The notes below the pieces were generated by a model. That model was given only the letters and a program-made list of their open reading frames with translations, searched no databases and was not told the origin of the DNA. A program made the position numbers and the translations under genes. From Candidatus Sodalis endolongispinus (GTDB lineage Bacteria > Pseudomonadota > Gammaproteobacteria > Enterobacterales > Enterobacteriaceae), in contig NZ_JAFJYC010000001.1 in NCBI RefSeq assembly GCF_018777395.1, positions 744,001-808,000 on the forward strand: 64,000 nucleotides of DNA. Direction: 5' to 3'. This document shows, one piece after another, positions 10,684 to 21,090 of the stretch; within the stretch, counting starts at the first letter, position 1; each line of letters opens with the position of its first letter.

Positions 10684-11514
10684 ATGACAACGCAACATAC
10701 GGTCACATTCCATGATGGACACACCATGCCGCAATTGGGTTTGGGGGTCTGGAAAGCCACTAACCAGGAAGTCCTCACCGCAGTTGAGGCGGCGCTGGAG
10801 GCCGGTTATCGCTCCATTGATACCGCGGCGATGTATAAAAATGAAGAAGGCGTAGGTCAGGCGCTGCAGGGCGCAACGATCCCACGGCAACAACTGTTTA
10901 TTACCACTAAATTGTGGAACGGCGATCAAACCAGAGTGCCCAAGGCTATTGATCAAAGTCTGACCAAGCTGCGGCTGGATTATGTCGACCTTTATCTGAT
11001 GCATTGGCCGGTGCCCAGCCAGGATAACTATGTGCAAGCCTGGCGCGAGATGGTGAAGCTGAAGGAGGAAGGGCTGGCCAAAAGCATTGGGGTATGCAAT
11101 TTTGAGCCACACCATCTTCAGCGCCTGCTGGATGAAACCGGCGTGGTGCCGGTGATAAATCAGATCGAGCTGCATCCGCTGTTACAACAACAGGCATTGC
11201 GGACATTTGATGCCCGCCACCAGATTTTGACCGAATCATGGAGTCCTATGGCCCAGGGCGGCAAAGGGGTATTTGATCAGGCAATCATCCGCGAACTGGC
11301 AGAAAAATACGGTAAAACGCCGGCGCAAATCGTCATTCGCTGGCATATCGATAGCGGATTAGTCGTGATCCCTAAATCGGTAACGCCGGCGCGGATCCGC
11401 GCCAACTTTGCGGTGTTTGAATTTAGTCTGGCGCAAAATGACCTTGACGCCATCGCCAAATTGGACAGCGGCAAACGGCTGGGTTCGCATCCAGATACCA
11501 TGGCGGCAGTCTGA
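10684..11514 (+). CDS. dkgA: Aldo-keto reductase, 2,5-diketo-D-gluconate reductase A
   Basis: 276-residue NADPH-dependent aldo-keto reductase. The catalytic tetrad is visible: Asp in SIDTAAMY with the Tyr of MYKNEE, Lys in FITTKLWNG, and His in LYLMHWPVP. The NADPH site appears in VIPKSVTPARIRANF near residue 230. It reduces 2,5-diketogluconate and small aldehydes such as methylglyoxal in the cytoplasm. The start at 10684 is preceded by AAAGGAG at the right distance; the longer upstream frame is not needed. No lesion is seen. Confidence 0.95.
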   Translation: MTTQHTVTFHDGHTMPQLGLGVWKATNQEVLTAVEAALEAGYRSIDTAAMYKNEEGVGQALQGATIPRQQLFITTKLWNGDQTRVPKAIDQSLTKLRLDYVDLYLMHWPVPSQDNYVQAWREMVKLKEEGLAKSIGVCNFEPHHLQRLLDETGVVPVINQIELHPLLQQQALRTFDARHQILTESWSPMAQGGKGVFDQAIIRELAEKYGKTPAQIVIRWHIDSGLVVIPKSVTPARIRANFAVFEFSLAQNDLDAIAKLDSGKRLGSHPDTMAAV

Positions 11515-11552
11515 TTGGAGAGCCATCTGACGCCGCAGCATGAATGCCGCCG

Positions 11553-12974
11553 TTACCCCATGGAAGGGGGCTGTACCACAAATTGCCCCGCCGCGCCGCG
11601 ATCGGCCATCTCCAACGTCTGGCTATAATAAAGATAAGGGAAGTGATCCGGCGCCATTTGTGGGAACCAGACCAGCAATTCTACTTCGTTATCAACCCAC
11701 ACCGTATCTTTCCAGCCCTGATCTTCCGGCAACGGCATACTGCCATTGACGCGCTTAATCAAAAAAGCCACGCCCTGGATATGAAACGCATGCGGAGTGT
11801 TGGTGTGGACTATCCAACGCTCAAAACTGCCCTGTAAGCTTTGGAAGTCGTTACGGCTCATATTCCATAACGCGCCATTAATATCGGGAGTGGAGCCACC
11901 GAGCGAAAATTCGCGTGTGCGGCTGATACCGCCGCCAATGAGCTGGTCGAACAGCAAACGCATGGGCAGGTTATCGGTAACCAGCGGTAGCAGCCCTGTC
12001 GGTTTAAGCGTCAGCACCGTGGTATTGACCAGTATCGACGAGGGCTCAAAGAAGCCGCGAACCCTGTCCATCAGGCCGGCCGCTTCACCGGCGGTGATGG
12101 CTACCTCTTCCCCTTTGGACATATCGATAAGGATTTCACGGCGCTCGCCAGGTGCCAGCGACAGCCGGATAACCGGCACCGGCGCCGGCAGAAAGCCCTG
12201 GTCGCCGGCAACGACCTGCATGGCGCGGCCGTCTCTCAGCTGCAGCTGATAACGCCGGGCGTTTGAGGCATTGAGCAGCCGCAGACGCACCCAACCCCGC
12301 GACACCTCCACAAACGGATTCTGCGCACCGTTCACCAGCAGCGTATCACCGAGAAAACCGCCGCTCGCGGGAGGGTTATAGACCGGCTGACCAAAGTTAT
12401 CCAGCCGTTTGTCCTGGATAATGAGCGGGAAGTCATCGACGCCATAATGATTCGGCAGCGGCAGCACCTTACTGACCGCATCCTCCACCAGCCAGAGCCC
12501 CGTCAGACCGTTGTAGACGTGCGGTGCCATCCGGTTTGGCGTATTGGCATGGTACCAGCAGGTGCCGGCCGGTTGCCGGATGGGCAGCACCTGCGACCAA
12601 TCGGCACCCGGCGACATCATCCGCGCCGCGCCGCCCATGAGCGTACCTGGCGCCTGCAGACCGCTGATGGTCATTGCCACCGGTTCCGTCAGGCGATTAT
12701 TATAAATAAGCTTGACGTCATCGCCATTGAACACCCGCACCGTCGGGCCGAGGTAGCCGCCGTTAATGCCCCAGGTGGCGGCGCGCCGACCGGCGGCAAA
12801 AGTCCAATGCGAGCGCTGCAGCGTCAAAAATAACGGCTGGCCGCGGCGCGACTCCAGCAAGGGTGGGATCGGCAGCGCAACGGGCGTTTCGTCGGCTTGC
12901 GCCTGCAGCGGCAACGCGCTGGCCGCAAGGGTAACCCCCGTTGCCTGAATAAACAGACGCCGACTGAGTGACAT
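11553..12974 (-). CDS. ftsP: Cell division protein FtsP (SufI), Tat-exported cupredoxin-fold protein
   Basis: 473 residues with a twin-arginine signal (MSLSRRLFIQ, then a hydrophobic stretch to ASALPLQAQA). It has the multicopper-oxidase fold, with GRRAATWGINGGYLGPT and WYHANTPNRMAPHVYNGLTGLWLVED in the first domain. FtsP stabilises the divisome under stress in the periplasm and lacks oxidase activity in E. coli. The start at 12974 is chosen because it gives the E. coli-like Tat signal; a longer frame adds six residues. It is downstream of plsC and parC on the same strand, as in E. coli. Confidence 0.95.
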   Translation of the reverse strand: MSLSRRLFIQATGVTLAASALPLQAQADETPVALPIPPLLESRRGQPLFLTLQRSHWTFAAGRRAATWGINGGYLGPTVRVFNGDDVKLIYNNRLTEPVAMTISGLQAPGTLMGGAARMMSPGADWSQVLPIRQPAGTCWYHANTPNRMAPHVYNGLTGLWLVEDAVSKVLPLPNHYGVDDFPLIIQDKRLDNFGQPVYNPPASGGFLGDTLLVNGAQNPFVEVSRGWVRLRLLNASNARRYQLQLRDGRAMQVVAGDQGFLPAPVPVIRLSLAPGERREILIDMSKGEEVAITAGEAAGLMDRVRGFFEPSSILVNTTVLTLKPTGLLPLVTDNLPMRLLFDQLIGGGISRTREFSLGGSTPDINGALWNMSRNDFQSLQGSFERWIVHTNTPHAFHIQGVAFLIKRVNGSMPLPEDQGWKDTVWVDNEVELLVWFPQMAPDHFPYLYYSQTLEMADRGAAGQFVVQPPSMG

Positions 12975-13209
12975 ATCTGCTCCATTAGACAAGGCAAAGC
13001 TTTTCTCGTAATGTCCGGCCTGGGACAGGCCGGGAAATCGTCAATCGTACACCGGCACCGCTGAAGGGCCACATCTGGGCCGGGCCGGGGGCCACCGTTA
13101 CGGCCCCGGACGGCGTCTGAGAGAGACGCTTTCGACACCGGTCCGCTTCGACGCGCCGTTGTGCGCCTCGCGACCGGCATTGCAACCGGCATCGCGGAGT
13201 CGGGAGCCT

Positions 13210-13944
13210 TCAGCGCTCGACGGATTCCCGTCGCGCCACTTCCGCATTCAGATCGTCTAGTTTGTTTTTCATAATATCCCGACAGTGTCTGGTCAACGCG
13301 CGCACCTGCTCCCGGCTGTAGCCGGCTGTTGCCACCGGCGGCATAATTTCTATGATGACCAAACCGTTAGACCAGCGATTGAGTTTGATTTTGTTCGAGG
13401 TATTTGAAACGCAAATCGGCACAATGGGAACATCGGCGGCAATGGCGGTATAAAACGCCCCGGTTTTAAACGGCAGCAATCCGCGACCGCGGCTGCGGGT
13501 GCCTTCTGGAAACATCCAGATGGAAATATTGCGCTTTTTGATGCTCTGTACGATCTCGGTGAGCGTGCTGTGGGCGCGAGCGCTGTTATCGCGATCGATA
13601 AGCAGATTGCCGGTCAGCCAATAAAGCGGCCCGAACAGCGGGATCCACAGCAGGCTTTTTTTCCCCACCGTGACGGTGCGGGGCTGCACCACATACGCGG
13701 CGGTAACCATATCGTAATTGTTCTGATGATTGGCGATATAAATGCAATTTTGCGGCAGCGTCACACCTGCGGGATGACGAACTTCCACCCGGATGCCAAA
13801 CAAAGGCGACATACGGCCGAACCAGCGGCCAAAGGTGGCGACATGACGAGGGTTTCGCGGGCTGAACAAGCAATAAATCAAGCCAAAAACGCAGATGATT
13901 ATCGACAACAGCACCACCAAAATGGTGCGAACAATAGCGAGCAT
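13210..13944 (-). CDS. plsC: 1-acyl-sn-glycerol-3-phosphate acyltransferase
   Basis: PlsC adds the second acyl chain to lysophosphatidic acid at the inner membrane, giving phosphatidic acid. 244 residues with an N-terminal membrane helix (ILVVLLSIIICVFGLIYCLF). The HX4D motif is in IANHQNNYD near residues 71-79. FPEGTRSRGRG near 144-154 and the VPIVPIC block complete the family motifs. It lies between parC and ftsP on the minus strand in the usual operon order. No lesion is seen. Confidence 0.97.
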   Translation of the reverse strand: MLAIVRTILVVLLSIIICVFGLIYCLFSPRNPRHVATFGRWFGRMSPLFGIRVEVRHPAGVTLPQNCIYIANHQNNYDMVTAAYVVQPRTVTVGKKSLLWIPLFGPLYWLTGNLLIDRDNSARAHSTLTEIVQSIKKRNISIWMFPEGTRSRGRGLLPFKTGAFYTAIAADVPIVPICVSNTSNKIKLNRWSNGLVIIEIMPPVATAGYSREQVRALTRHCRDIMKNKLDDLNAEVARRESVER

Positions 13945-14100
13945 AGTTACCTCTTAACCTTCAGCCGTCGCTAGTATACCGGCTTCCTGACAAAATACAC
14001 GGTTATTCCCCCCGGTGGCCGGGCGGCGGTTGAAAACAGCGAAGAGCATCACCTATCAGCATGGAGAAACCGGCCGGGCATTGCCCGCCCGGCGCGCAAA

Positions 14101-16374
14101 TTACGCCATTTCCTCGTCGCCGCTGCCGGCCAGCGGATCGGTGACTTCCACCCGGTCGATATGCTGCAATCCGCGTGGCAATAGCGTCCCCTTACGCCCG
14201 CGTTCGGCGCTGAATTTCTGCAGATCTTCCGGACGCAGGGTCAGCTTGCGTTTGCCGACGTGGAAGGTGACCGAAGCCTTGGTAGACAGGAGGTACAGGC
14301 CGGCGAGCCGATCTTTGCCCGCCGCCGCGTCCGCGGCGGGAATAGAGATGATTTTATTGCCTTTCCCTTTCGACAGCTGCGGCAGATCGTCAACCGGGAA
14401 CATTAACAGGCGACCGGCTTCGGTTAACGCCAGAAGCTTATCGGCGGCGCCTTGCAACCATAACGGCGGCATGACTTTGGCGTTTTCCGGCAACGTCAAT
14501 AACGCCTTGCCGGCGCGATTACGCGCCACTAGATCGCTGAAACTGCACACAAATCCGTAGCCGGCATCGGAGGCCATCAGCAGTTTTCGATCGTCTGCGC
14601 CGGTGAGCATCTGCTCGATTGATGCGCCCGGCGGTAACGTCAGCTTACCGGTCAACGGCTCGCCCTGGCAGCGCGCCGAAGGCAGGCCGGCGGGCTCAAG
14701 CGCGTAGCTGCGTCCGGTAGAATCGATGAATACCACCGGCTGATTGCTCTTGCCACGCACAGACGACATATAATTGTCGCCGGACCGGTAACCGAGCCTG
14801 CTGGGATCGATATCGTGACCCTTGGCGCTGCGCACCCAGCCCATGGTGGATAGGATAACCGTCACCGGCTCCGAGGGAATAAGCTCGTTTTCGCTCAGCG
14901 CTTTTGCCTCGCCACGCTCCACCAATGGAGAGCGGCGCGCGTCGCCGTAAGCGGCGGCATCCGCATCAATTTCTTTTTTCATCAAGTTGCTCAGCTTGCG
15001 TTCCGAGGCGAGGATTGCCTGCAGCTTGTCGCGTTCTTTCGCAAGCTCATCCTGTTCGCCGCGCAGCTTCATTTCTTCCAGTTTGGCCAAATGACGAAGT
15101 TTTAACTCGAGGATGGCGTCGGCCTGCGTCTCGCTGAGCTCGAAGCGCTGCATCAAAACCTGTTTCGGCTCGTCCTCGGTGCGGATGATGTGGATAACCT
15201 CATCCAGGTTAAGGTAGGCCACCAGCAGGCCGGTCAGGATATGCAGCCGGCGCAAGACCTTTTCCAACCGGAAGTTCAGCCGGCGTCGAACGGTGTCGCG
15301 GCGATAAACCAGCCATTCCGACAAGATTTCGTGCAGGTTTTTCACCGCCGGACGGCCGTCCAGCCCGATCATGTTCATATTGACGCGGTAGCTGCGTTCC
15401 AAATCGGTGGTGGCGAACAGATGGTTCATCACCTGCGTCAGATCAACGCGATTGGAGCGCGGGACGATGACCAGACGGGTCGGGTTTTCATGGTCCGATT
15501 CGTCGCGCAGATCCTCCACCATCGGCAGTTTCTTTGCGCGCATCTGGCTGGCTATCTGTTCCAGCACCTTGGCGCCTGACACCTGATGCGGCAACGCGCT
15601 GATGACCGCCTCGCCGTCCTCGACAGTCCACAGCGCGCGCATGCGCACGGAGCCACGCCCGGTCTGGTAAATTTTGCGCAGATCGTCCTTGGGGGTAATG
15701 ATTTCCGCCTCGGTGGGAAAATCCGGCCCCTTTACATATTCCAGCAATTGCTCCAGCGTGGCGGCAGGATTGCTCAGCAGCGCAATCGCGGCGGTCGCCA
15801 CTTCGTTAACGTTATGCGGCGGGATATCGGTCGCCATCCCGACCGCAATGCCGGTGGTGCCGTTTAGCAACACGTTCGGCAACCGCGCCGGCAGCATTTT
15901 CGGCTCTTCCAGCGTGCCGTCGAAGTTTGGCACATAATCAACCGTGCCCTGTCCTAGCTCGCCCAGCAACACCTCGGCGTAGCGGGACAAACGCGATTCG
16001 GTATAGCGCATGGCGGCGAAGGATTTGGGATCGTCCGGCGCCCCCCAGTTGCCCTGACCGTCCACCATCGGATAGCGGTAGGAGAAAGGTTGCGCCATTA
16101 ATACCATGGCCTCATAGCAGGCGCTGTCGCCGTGGGGATGGTATTTACCCAAGACGTCGCCAACGGTGCGCGCCGATTTTTTGTATTTCGCGCTGGCGTT
16201 CAGCCCCAGTTCCGACATGGCATAGACGATGCGCCGTTGCACCGGTTTGAGCCCGTCGCCGATAAACGGCAGCGCGCGATCCATGATGACGTACATGGAA
16301 TAGTTGAGGTACGCGTTTTCGGTAAATTTATGCATCGCCAGGCGTTCGGCGCCGTCATGAGTCAGCTCGCTCAT
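14101..16374 (-). CDS. parC: DNA topoisomerase IV subunit A
   Basis: 757 residues (E. coli 752). The breakage-reunion domain shows [17 protein letters not shown] near residue 42, [24 protein letters not shown] near 74 (quinolone-resistance region, with the sensitive Ser of GDS) and the catalytic Tyr in [12 protein letters not shown] near 120. The C-terminal beta-pinwheel starts near residue 490. With ParE it unlinks replicated chromosomes. The partner parE is about 6 kb away on the same strand, separated by ygiN and the mtn cluster. No lesion is seen. Confidence 0.97.
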   Translation of the reverse strand: MSELTHDGAERLAMHKFTENAYLNYSMYVIMDRALPFIGDGLKPVQRRIVYAMSELGLNASAKYKKSARTVGDVLGKYHPHGDSACYEAMVLMAQPFSYRYPMVDGQGNWGAPDDPKSFAAMRYTESRLSRYAEVLLGELGQGTVDYVPNFDGTLEEPKMLPARLPNVLLNGTTGIAVGMATDIPPHNVNEVATAAIALLSNPAATLEQLLEYVKGPDFPTEAEIITPKDDLRKIYQTGRGSVRMRALWTVEDGEAVISALPHQVSGAKVLEQIASQMRAKKLPMVEDLRDESDHENPTRLVIVPRSNRVDLTQVMNHLFATTDLERSYRVNMNMIGLDGRPAVKNLHEILSEWLVYRRDTVRRRLNFRLEKVLRRLHILTGLLVAYLNLDEVIHIIRTEDEPKQVLMQRFELSETQADAILELKLRHLAKLEEMKLRGEQDELAKERDKLQAILASERKLSNLMKKEIDADAAAYGDARRSPLVERGEAKALSENELIPSEPVTVILSTMGWVRSAKGHDIDPSRLGYRSGDNYMSSVRGKSNQPVVFIDSTGRSYALEPAGLPSARCQGEPLTGKLTLPPGASIEQMLTGADDRKLLMASDAGYGFVCSFSDLVARNRAGKALLTLPENAKVMPPLWLQGAADKLLALTEAGRLLMFPVDDLPQLSKGKGNKIISIPAADAAAGKDRLAGLYLLSTKASVTFHVGKRKLTLRPEDLQKFSAERGRKGTLLPRGLQHIDRVEVTDPLAGSGDEEMA

Positions 16375-16644
16375 TGATGATTGTTTCCTCTGACCGCGGC
16401 AGGGTCACGTGAGCAGTCACATCCCTGGGCCGCGGGTATGGGGTTAGTGAGCATGATACTACCCTATCGCCCCCCCGCTGTCACATCACTCGCATGGGCG
16501 CTTTTGGGTCAGCGTGGCTAAGCCGTGGCCGCATTCAGTATAATAAGGGGTCAAATCACGGATGCGATAAAATATCACGAGCATCCGACCCGCGTCTTTG
16601 GTTAACTATTGGCGCCCCCGAACGAAAGCGAAACAGAGGAAGCG

Positions 16645-16956
16645 ATGATCACGGTAATTGCAGAAATCAAAGTCAAACCGGGACGAAGAGAAGCGGTTTT
16701 AGCCGCTATCGAAGCGCTTAGGCCCAACGTGCTGGCCGAAGACGGATGTGGCGAATATACCTTGCTCACCGACTATAAAGCGCAAGTACCGTGGCGTAAA
16801 ACTGCTCCCGACTCCATTTTTATGCTGGAACAATGGAAGAGTATTCGGCATTTGGAGCAGCACCAACAAACGGCGCATATGGATGCCCACCGCGCCAATA
16901 TTCGCGATGATGTAATGGATGTGACTTTTCATATTTTGGAGAAACGCACCGGCTGA
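16645..16956 (+). CDS. ygiN: Antibiotic biosynthesis monooxygenase-like protein, YgiN family
   Basis: 103 residues with a ferredoxin-like ABM fold: MITVIAEIKVKPGRREAVL at the N-terminus, then EDGCGEYTLLTD and DSIFMLEQWKSIRHLEQHQQTAHM. The E. coli homolog is a small quinol monooxygenase that pairs with MdaB; mdaB is not present here. The start at 16645 follows a GAGGAAGCG ribosome site. In E. coli ygiN also lies between parC and parE. Confidence 0.85.
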   Translation: MITVIAEIKVKPGRREAVLAAIEALRPNVLAEDGCGEYTLLTDYKAQVPWRKTAPDSIFMLEQWKSIRHLEQHQQTAHMDAHRANIRDDVMDVTFHILEKRTG

Positions 16957-16979
16957 ACCCGGCATGGGTAATCAATAGG

Positions 16980-17002
16980 GGTAAGTTGCGGCTTACCTTT
17001 TT
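16980..17002 (+). terminator. Intrinsic terminator after ygiN
   Basis: Six-bp stem GGTAAG / CTTACC around a TTGCGG loop, followed by five T residues, 24 bases after the ygiN stop. It is short but well formed. Confidence 0.65.
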
Positions 17003-17073
17003 ATCCCCGCATCACGCGAGGCGCAGCGGCGTGAGGCTGGCGCTAACGGGAGCGCCGTTAGCGCCGGACGGCA

Positions 17074-17157
17074 TCAGAAGATCAATTTAAATACACCGGT
17101 CAACGTCAGCAGGCCGACGATAAAAATAATGGCAATTATCCACAGAAATATTTTCAT
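17074..17157 (-). CDS. yohP: Small membrane protein, YohP-like (27 residues)
   Basis: A 27-codon gene encoding MKIFLWIIAIIFIVGLLTLT followed by GVFKLIF. It closely resembles E. coli YohP, a 27-residue inner-membrane protein (same MKI start, GLL centre and GVFK-IF end). One membrane helix fills nearly the whole chain. Purine-rich AAGGAACAGGGA before the ATG gives a good ribosome site. A 9-bp inverted repeat at 17041-17063, CGCTAACGG / CCGTTAGCG, lies just past its stop. The function of YohP is not known beyond stress-linked expression. Confidence 0.82.
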   Translation of the reverse strand: MKIFLWIIAIIFIVGLLTLTGVFKLIF

Positions 17158-17373
17158 TCCCTGTTCCTTCTCGTTAAGTGATGCTCGTTTTGACTATAAG
17201 TCGATGATATCGTTATTTGAGTATAGAAGAGGAATCAGGATTTACCGTATCAGCAGGAAGAAATTTCTCCCTCGCGCAACGGCCTGCGCACAACAGAAAG
17301 CCGATTGGCCCGTATCGATGCGGGCCGGTCGTTCGGGGTAAACCGGCGCCCGTCCACGGCAAGTGGCGGCCGC

Positions 17374-18572
17374 TCAGGCATGTTGACGTATGCGGGCATC
17401 CAGCGCGGCGGCGTCGGTGATATGTGGCGCGGCGAGGATAAGCATTTTGCCCAGCGCCAGCGCCTGGCGCTGGCAGGCGTGACGCATATCGGCATCCTGT
17501 ATGCCATCAGGATCGCTCACATGCGCCATCCCTACCGTGCGCCGGATAAGCTCGGTGCCGCAATATCCTATGGCGTCTTGTAACACCTCGCGCAAAAACA
17601 GCTGGACATACCCCGGCTCGGCCAGCGTGAGATCGCGGCTTTTTTCCGCCGCCAGGGCGTGGAATCCCTCGCTGAACGCCTGCCAGACCTCCTGCACATC
17701 CAGCAGGCGTTGCTCGCGTCCCGCCGCGGCTTCGCGCAGCGCTAACAGCCCCGGCAAACCGCAATAATTCAGCAGCAGATTCCCGATGGCAGTGCCGATA
17801 TCAAAGCCCACGGGGCCATAATAGTTGAATTCGGCATCAATCACTTTTAGTCGCGCGCGGGCAACAAAGAGAGAGCCGCTATGAATATCCCTATGCAACA
17901 GCGCTTCCGCCTTCGTCAAAAAGCGGTGTTTCAGCGCCGCCACCCGCAGCTTCAATTCCCGATCGTCACGCAACGCCGCCGCGTCCTGCGCCAGTTCCGG
18001 CTCATAGGCATTGCGCTCATGAACACGATAGGGATCGGTAAAAAACAGATCTTCCGTTATCCGGCACATTTCAGGATTGACAAAACGGGCGACCTCTTTT
18101 TTTTTCTCCTCGGGCGGCTGGTAAAAATCGGAGGTGTGAAACAACTTCTGCGCCAGAAATTCGCCCAATTGGCGGGCGGCGTCAGGGTACCAGCGCCCTT
18201 GACCAGCTCGCTACGCCAAATATGGTGGTCAGAAAGATCTTCCAGCACCATCGTCGCCAGTTGCGGGTCATGATGCACGACCCGCACCGTGTAGGCAGGA
18301 CAATAGCGACCATGAATAAACAGGGTTTCCGCCTCGATACGCGCGCGATCAAGCGTTAGCGGCCAGGATTCACCCACGCAGCGGACATACGGCAGCGCCT
18401 GTTTAACGATGACCCGGCTGACGCCGTCGGCATCAAGAATTTTAAACACCAGATTGAGATTGCCGTCACCAATTTCCTGTGCGGCGCAAAGCGTCTCGGG
18501 GTTGCTGAGGCCGGCGAAACGGCGGGCATAGGCTACCGCGTCGGCGGCAGTAAGGGTACGGTACATTGTCAT
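17374..18572 (-). pseudogene. mtnK: 5-methylthioribose kinase, frameshifted
   Basis: MtnK phosphorylates methylthioribose in the methionine salvage pathway. The N-terminal part ([46 protein letters not shown]) and the C-terminal part ([43 protein letters not shown]) both match, but in different frames. A single missing base near 18193-18200 (AAGGGCGC where the frame needs one more G) causes the shift. The kinase loop reads HRDIHSGS where the family has HGDIHSGS. Start 18572 is chosen for its GGAAG ribosome site. It is divergent from mtnA. Confidence 0.9.
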
Positions 18573-18623
18573 ATCGGCTTCCATGATGCGCTGCAAAAAG
18601 GCCGTAAAGTCGTAAAACCATGT

Positions 18624-18639
18624 AGACGTCTATACATCT
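18624..18639. promoter_or_regulatory. MetJ operator between mtnK and mtnA
   Basis: Two adjacent met boxes: AGACGTCT (8 of 8) and ATACATCT (6 of 8 by consensus). They lie in the divergent mtnK-mtnA spacer, where MetJ with S-adenosylmethionine would repress both genes. Confidence 0.75.
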
Positions 18640-18697
18640 CGATGGCATGTTGGCAGAATAGTAAACCAGATGCAATAACCGGACAGGGACAACAGCG

Positions 18698-19642
18698 ATG
18701 CAGACGTTTAGCACCACCATCCTGCGGGTCAGGGATAATCAGCTATGGATTTTGGATCAGCAGGCGCTGCCGCAACAGCAGCGCTGGCATCTGGCGGAGA
18801 ATGTGGCGCAGTTGGTGTACCACATTCGCATGCTACGCGTGCGGGGAGCGCCGCTTATCGGTCTGGCAGCCAGCGTGCTGATGGCACTGTTGGCGGAAAG
18901 TGGTCAGAGCCGGACGCGGCTTGAGCGCGACTTGGCGATACTGCGCACGGCGCGCCCGACCGCGGTAAACCTGATGAATAACCTGGCGCGCATGGCGCAG
19001 GCGTTGACACAGCCGGATTTCGTCAGCGCCATGGGGCAGGAAGCGCTGCGGCTGGTCGCGGAGGATCGGGCGCTGTGCGACGCCATTGCCCGGCACGGCG
19101 CCGCGCTGGGGGTGATAGCTCTTGCCCACCGTCAGGGCAATATCGACCAGGTGTGGGTAGATGAAACCCGACCGCTGCTGCAGGGCGGCCGGCTTACCGC
19201 CTGGGATCTGGGCATCCCTTACCGGCTGATATGCGATGGGATGGCGGCCGACCTCATGGCGCGCGGCCAGGTGAACGCCGTCTGGGTCGGCGCCGACAGA
19301 ATCGCCGCCAATGGCGATGTTGCCAATAAGATTGGCACTTACAGTCTGGCCGTACTGGCCCGCTGGCACGGGGTGCCGTTTTATGTGGCGGCGCCCCATA
19401 CCACCTGCGACGCCCGCTGCCCCAGCGGCGAGTCGATCCCCATTTAGCAACGCGACGCCGCCGAGGTGACCGGCGTCGCCGGCAGCTTCGGCCAGTGCCA
19501 GTGGGCGCCGTCCGGGGCGGAGGTCTACAATCCGGCCTTTGACGTCACGCCGGCGGCGCTGATCGACGGCTGGGTGCTGGATACCGGCATCGTGACGCCG
19601 CAGCAGGTAGCAGAAGGGCTGTTCAGTCGGCCGTTGTGCTAA
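18698..19642 (+). pseudogene. mtnA: Methylthioribose-1-phosphate isomerase, deleted active-site loop and amber stop
   Basis: MtnA converts methylthioribose-1-phosphate to methylthioribulose-1-phosphate. The match is strong at both ends: [59 protein letters not shown] and [21 protein letters not shown]. Between RHGAALG and [10 protein letters not shown] about 24 residues are missing in frame, including the family's catalytic-Cys HCNTG loop. A second gap (about 3 residues) precedes GIPYRL. A TAG at 19445-19447 replaces the Glu codon in IPIEQR, and the true C-terminus ([14 protein letters not shown]) continues in frame to 19642. Confidence 0.93.
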
Positions 19643-19685
19643 GGCGGTGTCGCGCCGGTGAAACGACTAAACACCGGCTGACAGT

Positions 19686-19820
19686 CACCGCACCGGTAAG
19701 ATGAGCATCGCGTCGGTAACACCCTCACCGCACCGGTAAGGTGAGCATCGCGTCGGTAACACCCTCACCACAACGGTAAGGCATCTCTCAGTCGGTAAGA
19801 CGTTTATATAAAGCGGTAAG
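19686..19820. repeat. Tandem repeat array with CGGTAA every 20 bases
   Basis: Two near-identical 40-bp units (19686-19725 and 19726-19765) and a degenerate third (from 19766). Each unit contains two CGGTAA motifs, so CGGTAAG or CGGTAAC starts at 19694, 19714, 19734, 19754, 19774, 19793 and 19814, with spacing 20, 20, 20, 20, 19 and 21. It fills the spacer between the convergent ends of mtnA and mtnD. It is not a CRISPR array: the repeats are too short and the sequences between them are alike. Confidence 0.9.
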
Positions 19821-19858
19821 GCGGTTGCCGCGGCCACGGGTTGGCCGGTACCGCTTGC

Positions 19859-20404
19859 CTAACGTACCAGGCGTGGATACGCATCAGCAATGGCATCGCC
19901 GGTGAAGCGGTCGATCCAGCCCTCCGGGTTATCAAACACCCGGATAGCGGTAAAATGTGGCGCCTCGCCCATATCAAACCAGTGCGGCGTCCCTGCGGGT
20001 ACCGAGATCAAATCATTCTTTTCGCACAGTATCTGATAGATTTTACCCTGTATATGCAGGCAAAACAGACCGGCGCCCTCGACGAAAAACCGCACTTCAT
20101 CTTCGCCGTGAGTATGCTCCGCCAAAAATTTCGCGCGCAGAGCTTCGCGCTGTGGATTATCCGGGCGCATGCTGATGACATCCCAGCTTTGATAGCCTTT
20201 TTCCGCCACCAGTCGATCGATAGCATGCTGATAGGCAGCGATCACCGTCTCGGCGTCGGGGTTCGCTCCCAATTCGCTGTCGGCCTGCCAGCGCTCGAAA
20301 CGCACGCCGATAGCGTTCAGCTCACGCTGAATGGCATCACCCTCGTGGCTTTGCCAACGCGGCGCCGTGGCATCGGTATCGGAATAAATGGTCAGTGCGC
20401 TCAT
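19859..20404 (-). CDS. mtnD: Acireductone dioxygenase
   Basis: 181-residue cupin enzyme that oxidises acireductone to the 2-keto acid precursor of methionine (Fe form) or an off-pathway product (Ni form). The metal site is visible in [18 protein letters not shown] (HxHxxxxE) near residues 94-111 and the second His in [12 protein letters not shown] near 135. Its ATG overlaps the mtnC stop by one base (TAATG), so translation is probably coupled. It is the last gene of the mtnBCD operon. No lesion is seen. Confidence 0.96.
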   Translation of the reverse strand: MSALTIYSDTDATAPRWQSHEGDAIQRELNAIGVRFERWQADSELGANPDAETVIAAYQHAIDRLVAEKGYQSWDVISMRPDNPQREALRAKFLAEHTHGEDEVRFFVEGAGLFCLHIQGKIYQILCEKNDLISVPAGTPHWFDMGEAPHFTAIRVFDNPEGWIDRFTGDAIADAYPRLVR

Positions 20405-21090
20405 TAAGCAAACTCCTGCAGGTTTATCTGATCAAAACGACGCGCCTGCGGGTGGCTGCCGCCGGCGGTATCATCGTCGCGAATAAGCTGACAGGTACGC
20501 CATCCGGCAGCACGAGCTGCATCAAGCTCCTGATAAACATCGGATAAGAATAAAATAGCCTCCGGCGGCAGCGCCAGTTCGGCGGCGATAGTCTGATAGG
20601 CGTCGCAGTGCCGTTTCGCGCCGACGCGGGTATCAAAGTAGTGGCTGAATAGCCCACACAGATCGCCCTTGACGCTATAGCCGAACAGCAGTTGCTGCGC
20701 TTCGACCGATCCCGACGAATAAACGCCAAGCACCAGCCCCTGGCGGTGCCAGGCCGTGAGCTGCGGCATCACGTCATCGTAAACATGGCCAAGGAAGTCA
20801 CCCCGGCGATAGCCTTCACGCCAGATAATGCCCTGCAGGGTTTTCAGCGCCGGTGATTTACGATCCTCATCCATAAAACCGTATAGCGCCGTCAACAGGT
20901 TCGCGTTGTCGGCGTCTTGCTGACCGATCTCCGCGCGCAGCCCTTGTAACGCCTGTGCGATCTCGGCATCAATAGCGTGGGTTTGCACTACCTCCGCCAA
21001 CCGTTCACGGGCATAAGGGAACAGCACCTGGTGCACAAAGCGAATATCGCTGGTGGTGCCCTCAATATCGGTAATCACCGCACGGATCAT
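20404..21090 (-). CDS. mtnC: Enolase-phosphatase E1
   Basis: HAD-superfamily enzyme of 228 residues that enolises and dephosphorylates 2,3-diketo-5-methylthiopentyl-1-phosphate. The nucleophile motif is [16 protein letters not shown] at the N-terminus, with [19 protein letters not shown] near 115 and [14 protein letters not shown] near 175. The start at 21090 is chosen because ATGA overlaps the mtnB stop; the longer frame adds 11 unsupported residues. It lies between mtnB and mtnD. Confidence 0.95.
   Translation of the reverse strand: MIRAVITDIEGTTSDIRFVHQVLFPYARERLAEVVQTHAIDAEIAQALQGLRAEIGQQDADNANLLTALYGFMDEDRKSPALKTLQGIIWREGYRRGDFLGHVYDDVMPQLTAWHRQGLVLGVYSSGSVEAQQLLFGYSVKGDLCGLFSHYFDTRVGAKRHCDAYQTIAAELALPPEAILFLSDVYQELDAARAAGWRTCQLIRDDDTAGGSHPQARRFDQINLQEFA

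Noticed and set aside
19686..19820. CRISPR-like array
   Set aside because: The repeated motif is only 6-7 bases, the sequences between copies are themselves repeated, and there are no cas genes.
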